Positions 17,982-27,060 of a stretch of DNA of 64,000 nucleotides are shown piece by piece (the stretch's first letter is position 1; every line of letters begins with the position of its first letter). The position numbers and the translations under genes were made by a program. The notes below the pieces were generated by a model. It was given only the letters and a program-made list of their open reading frames with translations. It made no database searches and was not told where the DNA came from. This stretch comes from an uncultured Bacteroidales bacterium (GTDB lineage Bacteria; Bacteroidota; Bacteroidia; Bacteroidales; P3). The DNA is taken from assembly GCA_947165255.1 (NCBI GenBank), contig CAMUZR010000004.1, forward strand, positions 62,001 to 126,000, given 5' to 3'.

Positions 17982-19127
17982 CTAATTTAAAGTCACATCG
18001 GCTACTCCGCGGGCTTTTCTATAATGCCATTTCCCAATAACCTTGCCCTCCTTTAGTAGGATATATCCAGGGTTGGAGCGAAGGATGGTTTTGATGGCGG
18101 TTGCGTCGGCAAAATAGTATTCGAGGTCGTCCAGATGCTGGGCGTGTAGAAAGTCTTGTATTTTTTCGGGTAAAACACTACTTAGGATGACAAGTTGTAT
18201 GTCATTCTCATTACAGAATTCGTTCATCCGCTGGAGCGAGGTGATGGCTCGCTCGTCTATTTTCTCAAGGTCATATAGGGTAGCTATCATTAGGTAGTGG
18301 TCGGAAATTATCAGCTCCTGGGCATGATCGTTCATTTCCATGTCAAGCATGGCGAATCCGTCGGCTTTGATTTCGTGAGGATCCTCCACTCGGCTACTTT
18401 CCCATTCCCAGCACTCCTCCCATGCTGGGTCTTCCATTTTTTTCATTAAATCTTCTGAGAGGAATTCTTGAGTTTCGCCAGTGGTTTTGTTGCGATAGGT
18501 AAGGTAACTCTTCACCTTTAGGTTCTCGTCCATGTCTACCATTTGGTTGCCCACTTTCCAGGGACGGAAGTCGATACAGGGTTCGTTATTGATGTTGAAG
18601 AGGCCAAAGATAACCATAAGAACGATGGCAAAGGTGGCGACAAGGGTGTCGCGTTCGGTGCGTTTCTTACGCCTGAGATTGCATGTGAGTACAATCCATA
18701 TCGTTGGGATATCTAAGATGATATTTTTCCAAAAGGTCTGCCAATTGGTTAGCTTGATGGCATCGCCAAAGCAGCCGCAGTCGTTAACCTTGTTGCTGAT
18801 GGCATCGTAAAGAGTGGTGCAGGTGAAAAAGAGCATCATCAGGGCTAATAGCCAGGCGGTGAAACGACGGAAGGAGCCCGTTAGCAGCATCACACCTACT
18901 AAGAACTCCAAGGTGATTAGGAGCATCGAAAGGAAAGGTGCGGCAGGTTCAAGCCATTCGAAACTGAGACCTCCAAATTGCCAAGCGGTAAGGTAGTCTG
19001 TGATTTTGAAGGCAGTTCCCAAAGGGTCTACACCTTTTACAAAACTTGAGAAGATAAAAACGAGTCCTACAAACACTCGTGCTATCACATTCAGTGTCCA
19101 ATTCTGTTTTGTATCTTTAATCTGCAT
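17982..19127 (-). CDS. DoxX-type membrane protein, BT_3928-like
   Basis: A 381-residue protein with a four-helix DoxX/MauE-like membrane domain in the first ~150 residues, containing the NDCGCFGDAIKL motif that in this superfamily suggests redox or quinone-linked chemistry. A fifth membrane segment lies near 165-182. The remaining ~195 residues are extracytoplasmic and end in a thioredoxin-like fold by eye (QLVILSSVLPEKIQDFL, YILLKEGKVIGKWHY), without a visible CxxC. The conserved position next to DUF1599 and folP is common in Bacteroidetes. Function is not established. Confidence 0.8.
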   Translation of the reverse strand: MQIKDTKQNWTLNVIARVFVGLVFIFSSFVKGVDPLGTAFKITDYLTAWQFGGLSFEWLEPAAPFLSMLLITLEFLVGVMLLTGSFRRFTAWLLALMMLFFTCTTLYDAISNKVNDCGCFGDAIKLTNWQTFWKNIILDIPTIWIVLTCNLRRKKRTERDTLVATFAIVLMVIFGLFNINNEPCIDFRPWKVGNQMVDMDENLKVKSYLTYRNKTTGETQEFLSEDLMKKMEDPAWEECWEWESSRVEDPHEIKADGFAMLDMEMNDHAQELIISDHYLMIATLYDLEKIDERAITSLQRMNEFCNENDIQLVILSSVLPEKIQDFLHAQHLDDLEYYFADATAIKTILRSNPGYILLKEGKVIGKWHYRKARGVADVTLN

Positions 19128-19159
19128 AGCTGTCCTGTTAAATGAATTCTCAATTAATT

Positions 19160-19705
19160 TTACTTTTCTTCTTCGCTAAGTCTTATCAGGCAGAAAAGGG
19201 AGTAGTTGACTATGTCCATATAGCCCCCTTCAACCCCTTCGGAAGCGATAGTCTTGCCTTGATGGTCTTCAATTTGCTTTATGCGACGGATTTTCATCAG
19301 AATTAGGTCCACCATGGAACTCACCCGCATCATCCGCCAAGCCTCGCCGTAATCATGGTTTTTGTCAAGCATCAGCCGAGTTGCTCTCTCTATGTGCCTG
19401 TCATAAAGGTTCATCGCAGATTCAAGGGATAGCTCTTGTTCACCGTCCAATCCCAGATCCATCTGCATTAAGGCAATCACAGCATAATTCACCATTGCTA
19501 TAAACTCAGGCTCTACGCCGTCGCCCACACGGTTCTCGCCACTTTCTTGTATGCTGCGGATACGGCTGGCTTTAATGAAAATCTGGTCGGTGAGGGATGG
19601 TAACCTCAGAACACGCCAGGAAGTGCCATAGTCGCGAGTCTTCTTTTCGAAAATATCGCGGCAACAGGCTATTTCAGACTTGAATTCTTTGTTCGTATCG
19701 GGCAT
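19160..19705 (-). CDS. DUF1599 protein with two tandem homologous domains
   Basis: A 181-residue cytoplasmic protein made of two copies of one module. Residues about 14-88 carry KKTRDYGTSWRVLRLPSLTDQI, and about 108-178 carry KNHDYGEAWRMMRVSSMVDLI. Each copy closes with a VNY helix. This is the DUF1599 architecture, which has been linked by comparative genomics to nucleotide modification, though the role is unproven. It is the first gene of the minus-strand cluster, divergent from folP. Confidence 0.8.
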   Translation of the reverse strand: MPDTNKEFKSEIACCRDIFEKKTRDYGTSWRVLRLPSLTDQIFIKASRIRSIQESGENRVGDGVEPEFIAMVNYAVIALMQMDLGLDGEQELSLESAMNLYDRHIERATRLMLDKNHDYGEAWRMMRVSSMVDLILMKIRRIKQIEDHQGKTIASEGVEGGYMDIVNYSLFCLIRLSEEEK

Positions 19706-19793
19706 AAAATATAAAATAATATTTCTAATAACGAAAATTGCCTTTTTTTATTTGCTGTCACACAATTAAAAAAACAAAAAAACGTTTTATACA

Positions 19794-19809
19794 CAAAAAT
19801 ACAAAAATA
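19794..19809 (-). promoter_or_regulatory. two tandem -7 elements (TATTTTTG) upstream of the DUF1599 gene
   Basis: CAAAAATA occurs twice in a row on the plus strand (19794-19801 and 19802-19809), giving two TATTTTTG matches on the minus strand 89-104 bases upstream of the DUF1599 start. One or both could start the long minus-strand cluster. No clear plus-strand promoter for folP was found. Confidence 0.4.
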
Positions 19810-19826
19810 CACATTTTTTTTGAACT

Positions 19827-20720
19827 ATGGACAGTCGGCTTCATTTTTCTCCCTTCAGTGCTACTCTGCACGGGAAACGAGTAAACTTCCAAAGGCCTGT
19901 TATTATGGGAATTCTTAATGCCACTCCGGACTCTTTCTACGACGGTGGCCGATATACGTCGCCGGACACTATTCTTGCCCATGCCCGACAACTCCTTGCC
20001 GATGGAGCCGACATTATCGACCTAGGGGTGGTTTCCTCGCGACCAGGTGCGCAATTGCTCGAGCCTGAAGAAGAGGCTGAGAGGCTTGTCCCTCTAGTAC
20101 GACTTCTACGGCAGGAACTCCCTTGCGAGACCATCATCTCGGTTGATACCTGCTACAGCCTCCCGGCCACTAAGGCTGCTGAGGCTGGAGCAGACATTAT
20201 CAACGATATTTCGGGCGGACAGTTTGACCCTCAAATGTTTTCTTCTGTGGCTTCCCTCCGGCTCCCTTATATTCTTATGCACACACGTGGTCTTCCCAAT
20301 GTAATGCAGGAGTCGTATAATACACAGTATAATAATATTTTAGATGTTTTGTCGGACTATTTTCAATCTAAATTGGAAAAATTAGACAACCTAGGAGTCC
20401 AAGATGTGTGGCTCGACCCAGGTTTTGGCTTTGCCAAGACAACCGATCAGAACTATCACCTGCTGCTCCATCTAGACCAACTGATTGCCCGTTTCCCTTT
20501 CTATCCAATGCTTACAGCCCTCTCGAACAAATCTATGATTACCAGTCGTCTAGCAAGTTCTCAGGGAACACCCGATCAGTACTTCCCACTTCCCGATTCC
20601 GAATTTGGCACCCTTGTGCTCAATACCCTTGCACTTCGTGCGGGTACTCGCCTACTCCGCGTTCACACTCCCCGTTTAGCTAAAGTAGCAATAAACTTAC
20701 TTTTCCCTGATAGTAATTAG
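19827..20720 (+). CDS. folP: dihydropteroate synthase
   Basis: A 297-residue TIM-barrel enzyme joining p-aminobenzoate to hydroxymethyl-dihydropterin diphosphate in folate synthesis, the sulfonamide target. Conserved blocks are MGILNATPDSF (27-37), GADIIDLGVVSSRPGA, SVDTCY, INDISGG and WLDPGFGFAKT. Length is normal for the family. It is followed 59 bases later by the c-di-AMP synthase gene on the same strand. Confidence 0.96.
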   Translation: MDSRLHFSPFSATLHGKRVNFQRPVIMGILNATPDSFYDGGRYTSPDTILAHARQLLADGADIIDLGVVSSRPGAQLLEPEEEAERLVPLVRLLRQELPCETIISVDTCYSLPATKAAEAGADIINDISGGQFDPQMFSSVASLRLPYILMHTRGLPNVMQESYNTQYNNILDVLSDYFQSKLEKLDNLGVQDVWLDPGFGFAKTTDQNYHLLLHLDQLIARFPFYPMLTALSNKSMITSRLASSQGTPDQYFPLPDSEFGTLVLNTLALRAGTRLLRVHTPRLAKVAINLLFPDSN

Positions 20721-20779
20721 TATTCAATAGAATCCAAATTTATTCTTAATTAAACTATTGGTAATAAATAGACACAATC

Positions 20780-21586
20780 ATGACACTTCTATCCATTCCC
20801 TTCCCCGAAATCCGATTTGTCGATATTCTCGACATTCTCATGGTAGCCATTTTGGTATACTGGCTCTATCGTCTTGTCCGTGGTACCAATATCATGCGAA
20901 TATTCTGGGCAATCATCATCATTTATGTTGCCTGGCGTATATTCGAATTATTCAATATGCGTCTCTGCAGCCAGATTTTTGGCGGCATTATGAGTATCGG
21001 ACTCATATCGTTGGTCATAGTTTTCCAACCTGAGATTCGCAAATTCCTCCTCTTCGTTGGTACAAAGACCAGCCTTGCAGGCGATTCTTTCATCAAGCGT
21101 TTTCGCTTCTGGCGCAATGATGCCAACAAAAAGACTGGACCTAATTTCGACCCCTATGTCCAGGCTTGCATGCACATGTCTCAGAGCAAAACAGGCGCCC
21201 TGATTATTTTTAAACGCTCTAATGACCTAGAAGAATTAATAGATACGGGCGAACGCATCAATGCAGACACCTCTTCTGCTCTCCTTGAGGCTCTTTTCTT
21301 CAAAAACTCTCCCCTTCATGACGGAGCTGTCATAGTACAAGGCAATAAGATATTGGCTGCTCGTTGCATTTTGCCAGTCACCTCCCGTATGGATATAGAC
21401 CCCAATCTTGGCCTCCGCCATCGAAGCGCCATCGGAGTCTCTGAGCAGCTTGATGTCATGAGTGTTATTGTTTCAGAAGAAACAGGAGCAATATCATACG
21501 TCCTTGATGGTCAGATACATCACGACGTTACCCCTGTAGACCTTCGTCATGCACTTGAGAAGTACTGTACTCCAGATGCTTCATAA
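20780..21586 (+). CDS. cdaA: diadenylate cyclase, CdaA type
   Basis: A 268-residue membrane enzyme that makes cyclic di-AMP from two ATP. Three hydrophobic segments fill residues about 15-85. The DAC domain follows, with DGAVIVQ (Asp181-Gly-Ala) and GLRHRSAIGV (Arg213-His-Arg), the catalytic motifs. No regulator gene (YbbR/CdaR) sits next to it here; instead it follows folP, an arrangement common in Bacteroidetes. Confidence 0.95.
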   Translation: MTLLSIPFPEIRFVDILDILMVAILVYWLYRLVRGTNIMRIFWAIIIIYVAWRIFELFNMRLCSQIFGGIMSIGLISLVIVFQPEIRKFLLFVGTKTSLAGDSFIKRFRFWRNDANKKTGPNFDPYVQACMHMSQSKTGALIIFKRSNDLEELIDTGERINADTSSALLEALFFKNSPLHDGAVIVQGNKILAARCILPVTSRMDIDPNLGLRHRSAIGVSEQLDVMSVIVSEETGAISYVLDGQIHHDVTPVDLRHALEKYCTPDAS

Positions 21587-21761
21587 ATCAAATTAGCACT
21601 AGTAAGGAGGAAGAACTATCGAAACGATTGAGCAGCTGTCGCTTTCTTTCTATCTGTATACATGTTGCTATTGTCCTTATTCCTTTTCTCCATCGTCCAA
21701 TAGTCATATATCACTTTTTCGGATTTGAAATAAAAAATTATCGTTTTTCGATAAATAATTC

Positions 21762-21791
21762 TTGTCATATTAAAAGAAAGTTGTATCTTTG
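21762..21791 (+). promoter_or_regulatory. Bacteroidetes promoter for the DUF2975/HTH pair
   Basis: A TTG at 21762-21764 and TATCTTTG at 21784-21791, separated by 19 bases, match the -33/-7 consensus well. The ATG of the membrane protein is 46 bases downstream. Confidence 0.75.
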
Positions 21792-21837
21792 CAACCGAAA
21801 AAATGATAGAAAAACAAGGTTGATAATTCATATCTAG

Positions 21838-22512
21838 ATGAAACCCAATAAGATAAAACAAGTCCGCGGACTCTATGCCCTTTTTGCAGGAATTCTTTTG
21901 GTATGCCTTGGACTCTTTTTCTCCAATGTGATTGGTTCTGCCGACGACAGTCAGGTGGTTCAAATTCCTCAGGCGGAAGACTATCAGCACACATTCTTTA
22001 TCACCGACCTTGTCGCCAATGAGTCAGTCTATTCTGCCTCCCAGGCTATCAACGGAACTCCTGACGACTTATCTGCTCGTGCCCATGTGTCAGAGTTCAC
22101 CGTCGAATTTGCCTCCAACAAAGGCGACTATGCCAACGATCCTCGTGCCACCTGGATACTCATCCTTCAGTGGTTTGGCCCATTAGCTCTACTGGCTATT
22201 ATCGTACTGGTTGCCATTGTACTGGTTTCTTTCTACCGCAGTTCCAAACATGGCAAGATCTTCCCCATCAGACAGGTTTCCCTCCTAGTAGTTGTCGGGC
22301 TGCTGGTCATAGCAGTTTCGCTTTCTTCCGACACTCGTGCCTTTCTCGAACGTCAGATGGCAGCAGACCTTCTAGCTGGTACGGATTGGGAACCCACTGT
22401 CGCCTTCACCATCCATTTTGTAAACATCTTTTTCGGCCTCACGATTATTTTCCTCGCCCACATTTTCAAAATTGGTCGAGAAATGCAAGAGGATCAGGAA
22501 CTAACTATATAA
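21838..22512 (+). CDS. DUF2975-type membrane protein
   Basis: A 224-residue protein with four hydrophobic segments (about 10-32, 108-132, 145-162, 188-210) and a loop of about 75 residues between the first two. The layout and the immediately following small HTH gene are typical of DUF2975 proteins, which pair with YozG-like regulators. The role is unknown; a membrane partner that modulates the regulator is a reasonable inference. Confidence 0.75.
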   Translation: MKPNKIKQVRGLYALFAGILLVCLGLFFSNVIGSADDSQVVQIPQAEDYQHTFFITDLVANESVYSASQAINGTPDDLSARAHVSEFTVEFASNKGDYANDPRATWILILQWFGPLALLAIIVLVAIVLVSFYRSSKHGKIFPIRQVSLLVVVGLLVIAVSLSSDTRAFLERQMAADLLAGTDWEPTVAFTIHFVNIFFGLTIIFLAHIFKIGREMQEDQELTI

Positions 22513-22521
22513 TACCACCTA

Positions 22522-22731
22522 ATGATTGTCGTAAACCTTGATGTGATGATGGCCAAGCGCAAAGTGTCGCTGACCGACTTGGCTGAGCGGGTCGACCTCA
22601 CTCCCGCTAACCTATCCATCCTCAAGACAGGTAAAGCACGTGCCGTTCGCTTCAGTACGCTCGAACGTATCTGCAAGGAACTCGACTGCCAGCCTGGTGA
22701 CATTCTCGAGTTCCGCCCTGACCCAGTTTAA
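22522..22731 (+). CDS. small Cro/C1-type HTH regulator (YozG-like)
   Basis: A 69-residue protein that is essentially one helix-turn-helix domain: KRKVSLTDLAERVDLTPANLSILKTGKARAVRFSTLERICKELDCQPGDILEF gives the five-helix pattern, split here only for description. It starts 9 bases after the DUF2975 gene, so the two are an operon and probably act together. The operator is unknown; autoregulation at 21762-21837 is plausible. Confidence 0.9.
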   Translation: MIVVNLDVMMAKRKVSLTDLAERVDLTPANLSILKTGKARAVRFSTLERICKELDCQPGDILEFRPDPV

Positions 22732-22783
22732 CCCATTGATAATATACAAATCAACAAATTATATTAACTAAACAATTAAACAA

Positions 22784-25609
22784 ATGAAAAAACTTCTGAC
22801 TTTATTCATGCTGCTTGTAGCTTTCGGCGGCATGACGTTCGCCCAGAACGCCAAGAAGACCGACCTCACCGAAAAGGTGCCCGTCGACAAGAAAGTACGC
22901 ATTGGCAAACTTGCCAATGGCCTTACCTACTACATCCGTGCCAACAAGATGCCCGAAAACCGCATCCAGTTCCGCATGGTTACTAACGCTGGTTCCATCC
23001 TCGAGGACGAGGCTCAGCGTGGTCTGGCTCACTTCTGCGAGCACATGGCCTTCAATGGCATTGAGGGTTTCCCCAACAACACTATGATTGATACCCTCCA
23101 AAAAAATGGTATCGAGTTCGGTCGCGGCATCAACGCCTACACCAGCTTTGACGAGACAGTCTATTATGTAGATATGCCCGCCGACAAGCCCGAGATGGTC
23201 AAGATGGGTCTTGACATACTCTACGGTTGGTGCGGTGGCCTTCTTTTCGACCCCGAAGAGATCGAGGCAGAGCGTGGCGTCATTCACGAAGAGTGGCGCG
23301 GTGGCCTAGGTGCCCAAGACCGTCTGCGCGACAAGACTTGGCCCACCATGCTTAAAGGCTCCCGTTATGCCGAGCGTTTGCCCATCGGTCTTGAAAGCGT
23401 TATCATGGGCTTCAAACGCGACGACATCGTTCGCTTCTACAAAGACTGGTATCGTCCCGACATGCAAGCCATCATCATCGTTGGCGACCTCAACGTCGAC
23501 GAAATGGAAGGTCGAGTAAAGGCTCTCTTTAGCCAGCGTCCCGCTCCCATCAACCCCAAACAACGTCCCACCTATGACATTCCCGACAACCAGGAGCCCC
23601 TCGTGGCCATTGCCACCGACAAGGAGGCCACCGGCAACAGCCTTATGCTTTTCTGGAAACACAAGAAAGCTCCCCAAGGCACAGTTGGTGACTATCGTGC
23701 TTCTATCGTCCGCAATCTCGTGAGCAACATGCTCGACGAGCGCTTCAACGAGTTGGCCGAGAAGGCTGACGCTCCCTTCCTCCAGGCTGGTGCCGGTTAC
23801 GGCGGTTTCCTCGGCCGCGAGTGCGATGCCTTCATTGGCAGCGGCGTTCCCAAGGAGAACAAGATTGAGGCCACTACCGAGGTCATTCTCACCGAAATCT
23901 TCCGCGCTGTCCAGAACGGTTTCACCGAGACCGAGCTCACCCGCGTAAAAGATGATATGCTCGACCACTATCGCAAGATTGCTAAGGAAGCCAACAAAAC
24001 TCAGAGCAACAGCCTGGCTTCCGAGTATACCAACCACTATCTCGAAGGCGAAGTCATCCCCGGTGCCATGAGAGAATTCAGCTATGCCAAGGAATTCATC
24101 CCCGAAATCACCCTTCAGGAATGCAACGACCTCATTAAGACTTGGGTCACCGAGAACAACTTCGTATACTACCTTACCGCTCCTGAGCAGCCAGGCGTGC
24201 GCGTCCCCACCGAGGCCGACGTTCTTAAGATCTACAACCGTTGCAAGAGCGCCAAGTACGACGCTTGGGTCGACAACTACAAAGAGGAACCGCTCTGGGA
24301 CAAGAAACTCAGCGTCGTAACCCCCAAAGTCACCAAAGTCAACACCGCCCTTGGCTATAACGAGTACACATGCCCCAATGGCATTAAGTTCATTGTCAAG
24401 CAGACCGAATTCAAGGACGACGAAATCCAGATGAGCTCTTACGCTTGGGGTGGCATCTCCCTCTATGAGGATAAGGACGCTTACGCTGCCCAGATGGCCG
24501 CCAACCTTATCGATGCCGCTGGTATTGCCAACTTCAGCAGCAATGAACTGCAGAAGAAACTTAAGGGCACAAATGTCAGCATCAGCCCCGACATCAGCTC
24601 CGACCATCAAGGCTTCAGCGGCAGCTGCTCGCCAAAGGATCTCGAACTTATGCTCCAACTCCTCAACCTCTACTATGAAGCTCCCCGCAAGGACATCAAC
24701 GCCTTCAACCGCGACATCGACAACCTCCGCAACCAGATTAAGTTCATTTCCAATAATCCTCAGGTGGCCTTCCTCAAGAAATATCACGACGTGGCCTACC
24801 CCAACGACAAGCGCACCGTTATGCTCCCCACCGAGGAACAGCTCAACAGCCTCAACCTCGACCGTGAGTATCAGATCTTCCGCGAGCGTTTCTGCGACGC
24901 TTCCAACCAGACTTTCTTCTTCGTCGGTAACGTCAGCGCCAACGACATCAACATGATTGGCAAGTACCTCAACAACCTGCCGACCAACGGCAAGCAGGCT
25001 AAGGAAACTTGGGTCAACCGCGAGCCTCAGTTTGCCAAAGGCATCCAGCACGGCGAAGTCCTCAAAGGTACCGATAACCAAGGCATCATGATGATTTATG
25101 GTGAGACCCAGGGTTTCAAACCCACCAAAATGAACAAGATGATCATCAACCAAATGAGCGATGCTATGGAAATCACTGCCCTCGAGGTTATCCGCGAGAA
25201 AATGGGTGGAACCTATAGCCCCAGCGTCAACATCAGCTACGACATCCTCCCCGAAGGCAAGGTCAACTGGATGTTCTACATCAACTGCAACCCTGATATG
25301 ACTCAGCAGATTGAAAAAGCCGCCATCGGCATCATCGAGGGCTACATCAACAATGGACCCGATGCCACTACCCTTGGCAAAGTTCAGGAACAAATGATTA
25401 TCAACCGTGGCACCCAGCGTCAGAACAACGGTTTCTGGATGGGTCAGATCATGGGCAGCTACATGTATAACGAGAACCGCGACGATATCGATAAATACGA
25501 CCAGCTCGTCAAATCTGTATCCGTTAAGGATATCAAGAAAATGGCCAAAAAGTTCCTCAACCTCAAGAACTACGTAGTCGTAACCCTCAAACCCGAAGCA
25601 ACCGAATAA
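22784..25609 (+). CDS. M16 family zinc metallopeptidase (pitrilysin-like), secreted
   Basis: A 941-residue protein with a signal peptide (1-20). The inverted zinc motif HFCEH is at residues 83-87, with the downstream ligand region EEIEAERGVIHEEW near 163. Four repeats of the M16 fold are expected. The second half (about 500-941) has the usual inactive copy with GGTYSPSV and a NPDMTQQIE region. It should act in the periplasm on peptides. Codon use is strongly biased to C-ending codons relative to its surroundings, as in highly expressed genes. A strong terminator follows. Confidence 0.93.
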   Translation: MKKLLTLFMLLVAFGGMTFAQNAKKTDLTEKVPVDKKVRIGKLANGLTYYIRANKMPENRIQFRMVTNAGSILEDEAQRGLAHFCEHMAFNGIEGFPNNTMIDTLQKNGIEFGRGINAYTSFDETVYYVDMPADKPEMVKMGLDILYGWCGGLLFDPEEIEAERGVIHEEWRGGLGAQDRLRDKTWPTMLKGSRYAERLPIGLESVIMGFKRDDIVRFYKDWYRPDMQAIIIVGDLNVDEMEGRVKALFSQRPAPINPKQRPTYDIPDNQEPLVAIATDKEATGNSLMLFWKHKKAPQGTVGDYRASIVRNLVSNMLDERFNELAEKADAPFLQAGAGYGGFLGRECDAFIGSGVPKENKIEATTEVILTEIFRAVQNGFTETELTRVKDDMLDHYRKIAKEANKTQSNSLASEYTNHYLEGEVIPGAMREFSYAKEFIPEITLQECNDLIKTWVTENNFVYYLTAPEQPGVRVPTEADVLKIYNRCKSAKYDAWVDNYKEEPLWDKKLSVVTPKVTKVNTALGYNEYTCPNGIKFIVKQTEFKDDEIQMSSYAWGGISLYEDKDAYAAQMAANLIDAAGIANFSSNELQKKLKGTNVSISPDISSDHQGFSGSCSPKDLELMLQLLNLYYEAPRKDINAFNRDIDNLRNQIKFISNNPQVAFLKKYHDVAYPNDKRTVMLPTEEQLNSLNLDREYQIFRERFCDASNQTFFFVGNVSANDINMIGKYLNNLPTNGKQAKETWVNREPQFAKGIQHGEVLKGTDNQGIMMIYGETQGFKPTKMNKMIINQMSDAMEITALEVIREKMGGTYSPSVNISYDILPEGKVNWMFYINCNPDMTQQIEKAAIGIIEGYINNGPDATTLGKVQEQMIINRGTQRQNNGFWMGQIMGSYMYNENRDDIDKYDQLVKSVSVKDIKKMAKKFLNLKNYVVVTLKPEATE

Positions 25610-25632
25610 GCACTCGGACTCAAATAAACAAT

Positions 25633-25668
25633 CATCGGGGCGTGAAACACAAGTTTCGCGCCCCGATG
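25633..25668 (+). terminator. hairpin terminator after the M16 gene
   Basis: CATCGGGGCGTGAAAC pairs with GTTTCGCGCCCCGATG (one G-T pair) around a four-base loop, followed by TTTATTATT. It is 23 bases past the stop. Confidence 0.85.
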
Positions 25669-25887
25669 TTTATTATTCATTCCACATTTCGTTCTGTCAG
25701 TAAAAATGTGTATTATCGCTATTTAGAATGGGTACTGGCTAGAGGTGCAGAAGTCCGGTTGACATACCTGTATTAAAACGTGTAACGAGCAAAAATCTGA
25801 TTATATGGAAAAGACCAATTCTGCGTGGAAATTTCAGGTGAAAACACATTAAACCCTCTTGGCACTTCCTTTCTCAGGCAACTCTGG

Positions 25888-26721
25888 TTATCGGAATGTG
25901 GGATTGATGTCTACGGGCTTTCTTTTATATAACCATTTGGACAATTTATACACGAAGGTCACAATTTGGTTAGTCCATTTGTGTTTCTCCAATTGTTGCA
26001 TTATCGTAATATTGTCGCCATATCGTAAAAAGACTTCTATAAGATTGGGGTCAACCAATTCATTCAGCACTTGCATCCTTTCATTCAATGATTTGTCAAA
26101 GTTTTTTACGCTTACACCTTCCATGTTGAATAGGACTGCATCGACGTTTACAAATACCGGCTTTACCTTCTTTATCCCTACAACGTACAGAAACCATTTC
26201 CAATCAGAAGCTATCCTTAGGTTCTCGTCATAAGCACCGTATAATTCGAACAATTCCCTTTTAATAAATGATGAATTATGATCAATAGTTCTGCTGAAGA
26301 AAAACCATAAGTCTGGATTTCTACTACCATTAGCTTCCCTAAGGATTTTTTTTCCATAGTCTTCTAATAAATTTCCGACCAAAATATCAGGATGCCCATT
26401 GTTTTCAATTTCTTCCAAAATATTTTTCACCACATCCCTATCTACCAACGAGTCGCCACTGTTCAGAAATTGCAGGTATTCTCCCTTGGCCTTATTTATA
26501 CCTTTGTTCATAGCATTGTAAATACCCTTATCCTTTTCCGATACCCATTGTAGGTTTGGTGTACTTTCAAATTGTTTAATTATGTCTACACTACCATCCG
26601 TACTTCCTCCGTCAATAACCAAATATTCAAACTCCTGACAGCTCTGACCTATCACGCTCTCCATAGTCTTTTTCAGACCCGATGCGTTGTTCCAATTAAT
26701 GGTAATTATCGATAATTTCAT
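25888..26721 (-). CDS. GT2 family glycosyltransferase, isolated
   Basis: A 277-residue WcaA-like glycosyltransferase. SIITINWNNASGLKKTMESV opens the fold, VIDGGSTDGSVDII is the nucleotide-binding block, and FLNSGD replaces the common DXD motif, a frequent variant in this subgroup. The C-terminal part ends with basic and hydrophobic residues. It stands alone, with its own possible promoter, and its DNA is visibly more AT-rich than the genes on both sides. That hints at transfer from another polysaccharide locus. Confidence 0.88.
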   Translation of the reverse strand: MKLSIITINWNNASGLKKTMESVIGQSCQEFEYLVIDGGSTDGSVDIIKQFESTPNLQWVSEKDKGIYNAMNKGINKAKGEYLQFLNSGDSLVDRDVVKNILEEIENNGHPDILVGNLLEDYGKKILREANGSRNPDLWFFFSRTIDHNSSFIKRELFELYGAYDENLRIASDWKWFLYVVGIKKVKPVFVNVDAVLFNMEGVSVKNFDKSLNERMQVLNELVDPNLIEVFLRYGDNITIMQQLEKHKWTNQIVTFVYKLSKWLYKRKPVDINPTFR

Positions 26722-27060
26722 CTTTTTTAGTTTTATAAAGCCTCATATTTGAGGTGTTGACTACTTGTGGTTTTATTATTTATAAAAGTCTATAGTGATG
26801 TAAATCTCAGAATAATAACTATATTATGTATTGATTAAGCGATTGGTAGTTTCAAGTAATGAATATTCTTCCCCCAATAATACAATTGCAAAGGTACAAA
26901 TAAAAATCGAATCATAACAGAATGACAGCTACTTTTTGATAACATGTCTACTTATGATATGTCAAATATACATAAATAGCAATGTGGAACAGGCTCTATG
27001 TCGCTCGTGTACAATTACTCTTCTACAATGCAACCAACTCTTCGAAATATTACGCACAAA
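26722..27060. other. AT-rich intergenic region with one candidate promoter
   Basis: No gene is seen. A minus-strand TACCTTTG (26889-26896) lies about 168 bases upstream of the glycosyltransferase start and is the only recognisable signal. Confidence 0.55.
26889..26896 (-). promoter_or_regulatory. -7 promoter element (TACCTTTG) for the isolated GT2 gene
   Basis: Exact TAnnTTTG match on the minus strand; it would give a leader of about 160 bases. Confidence 0.4.

Noticed and set aside
23306..25393. A 695-codon open frame on the opposite strand of the M16 gene
   Set aside because: It is the result of biased codon use in the real gene: its translation is Val/Asp/Gly-rich without motifs, while the plus strand has a full peptidase with HxxEH and a signal peptide.
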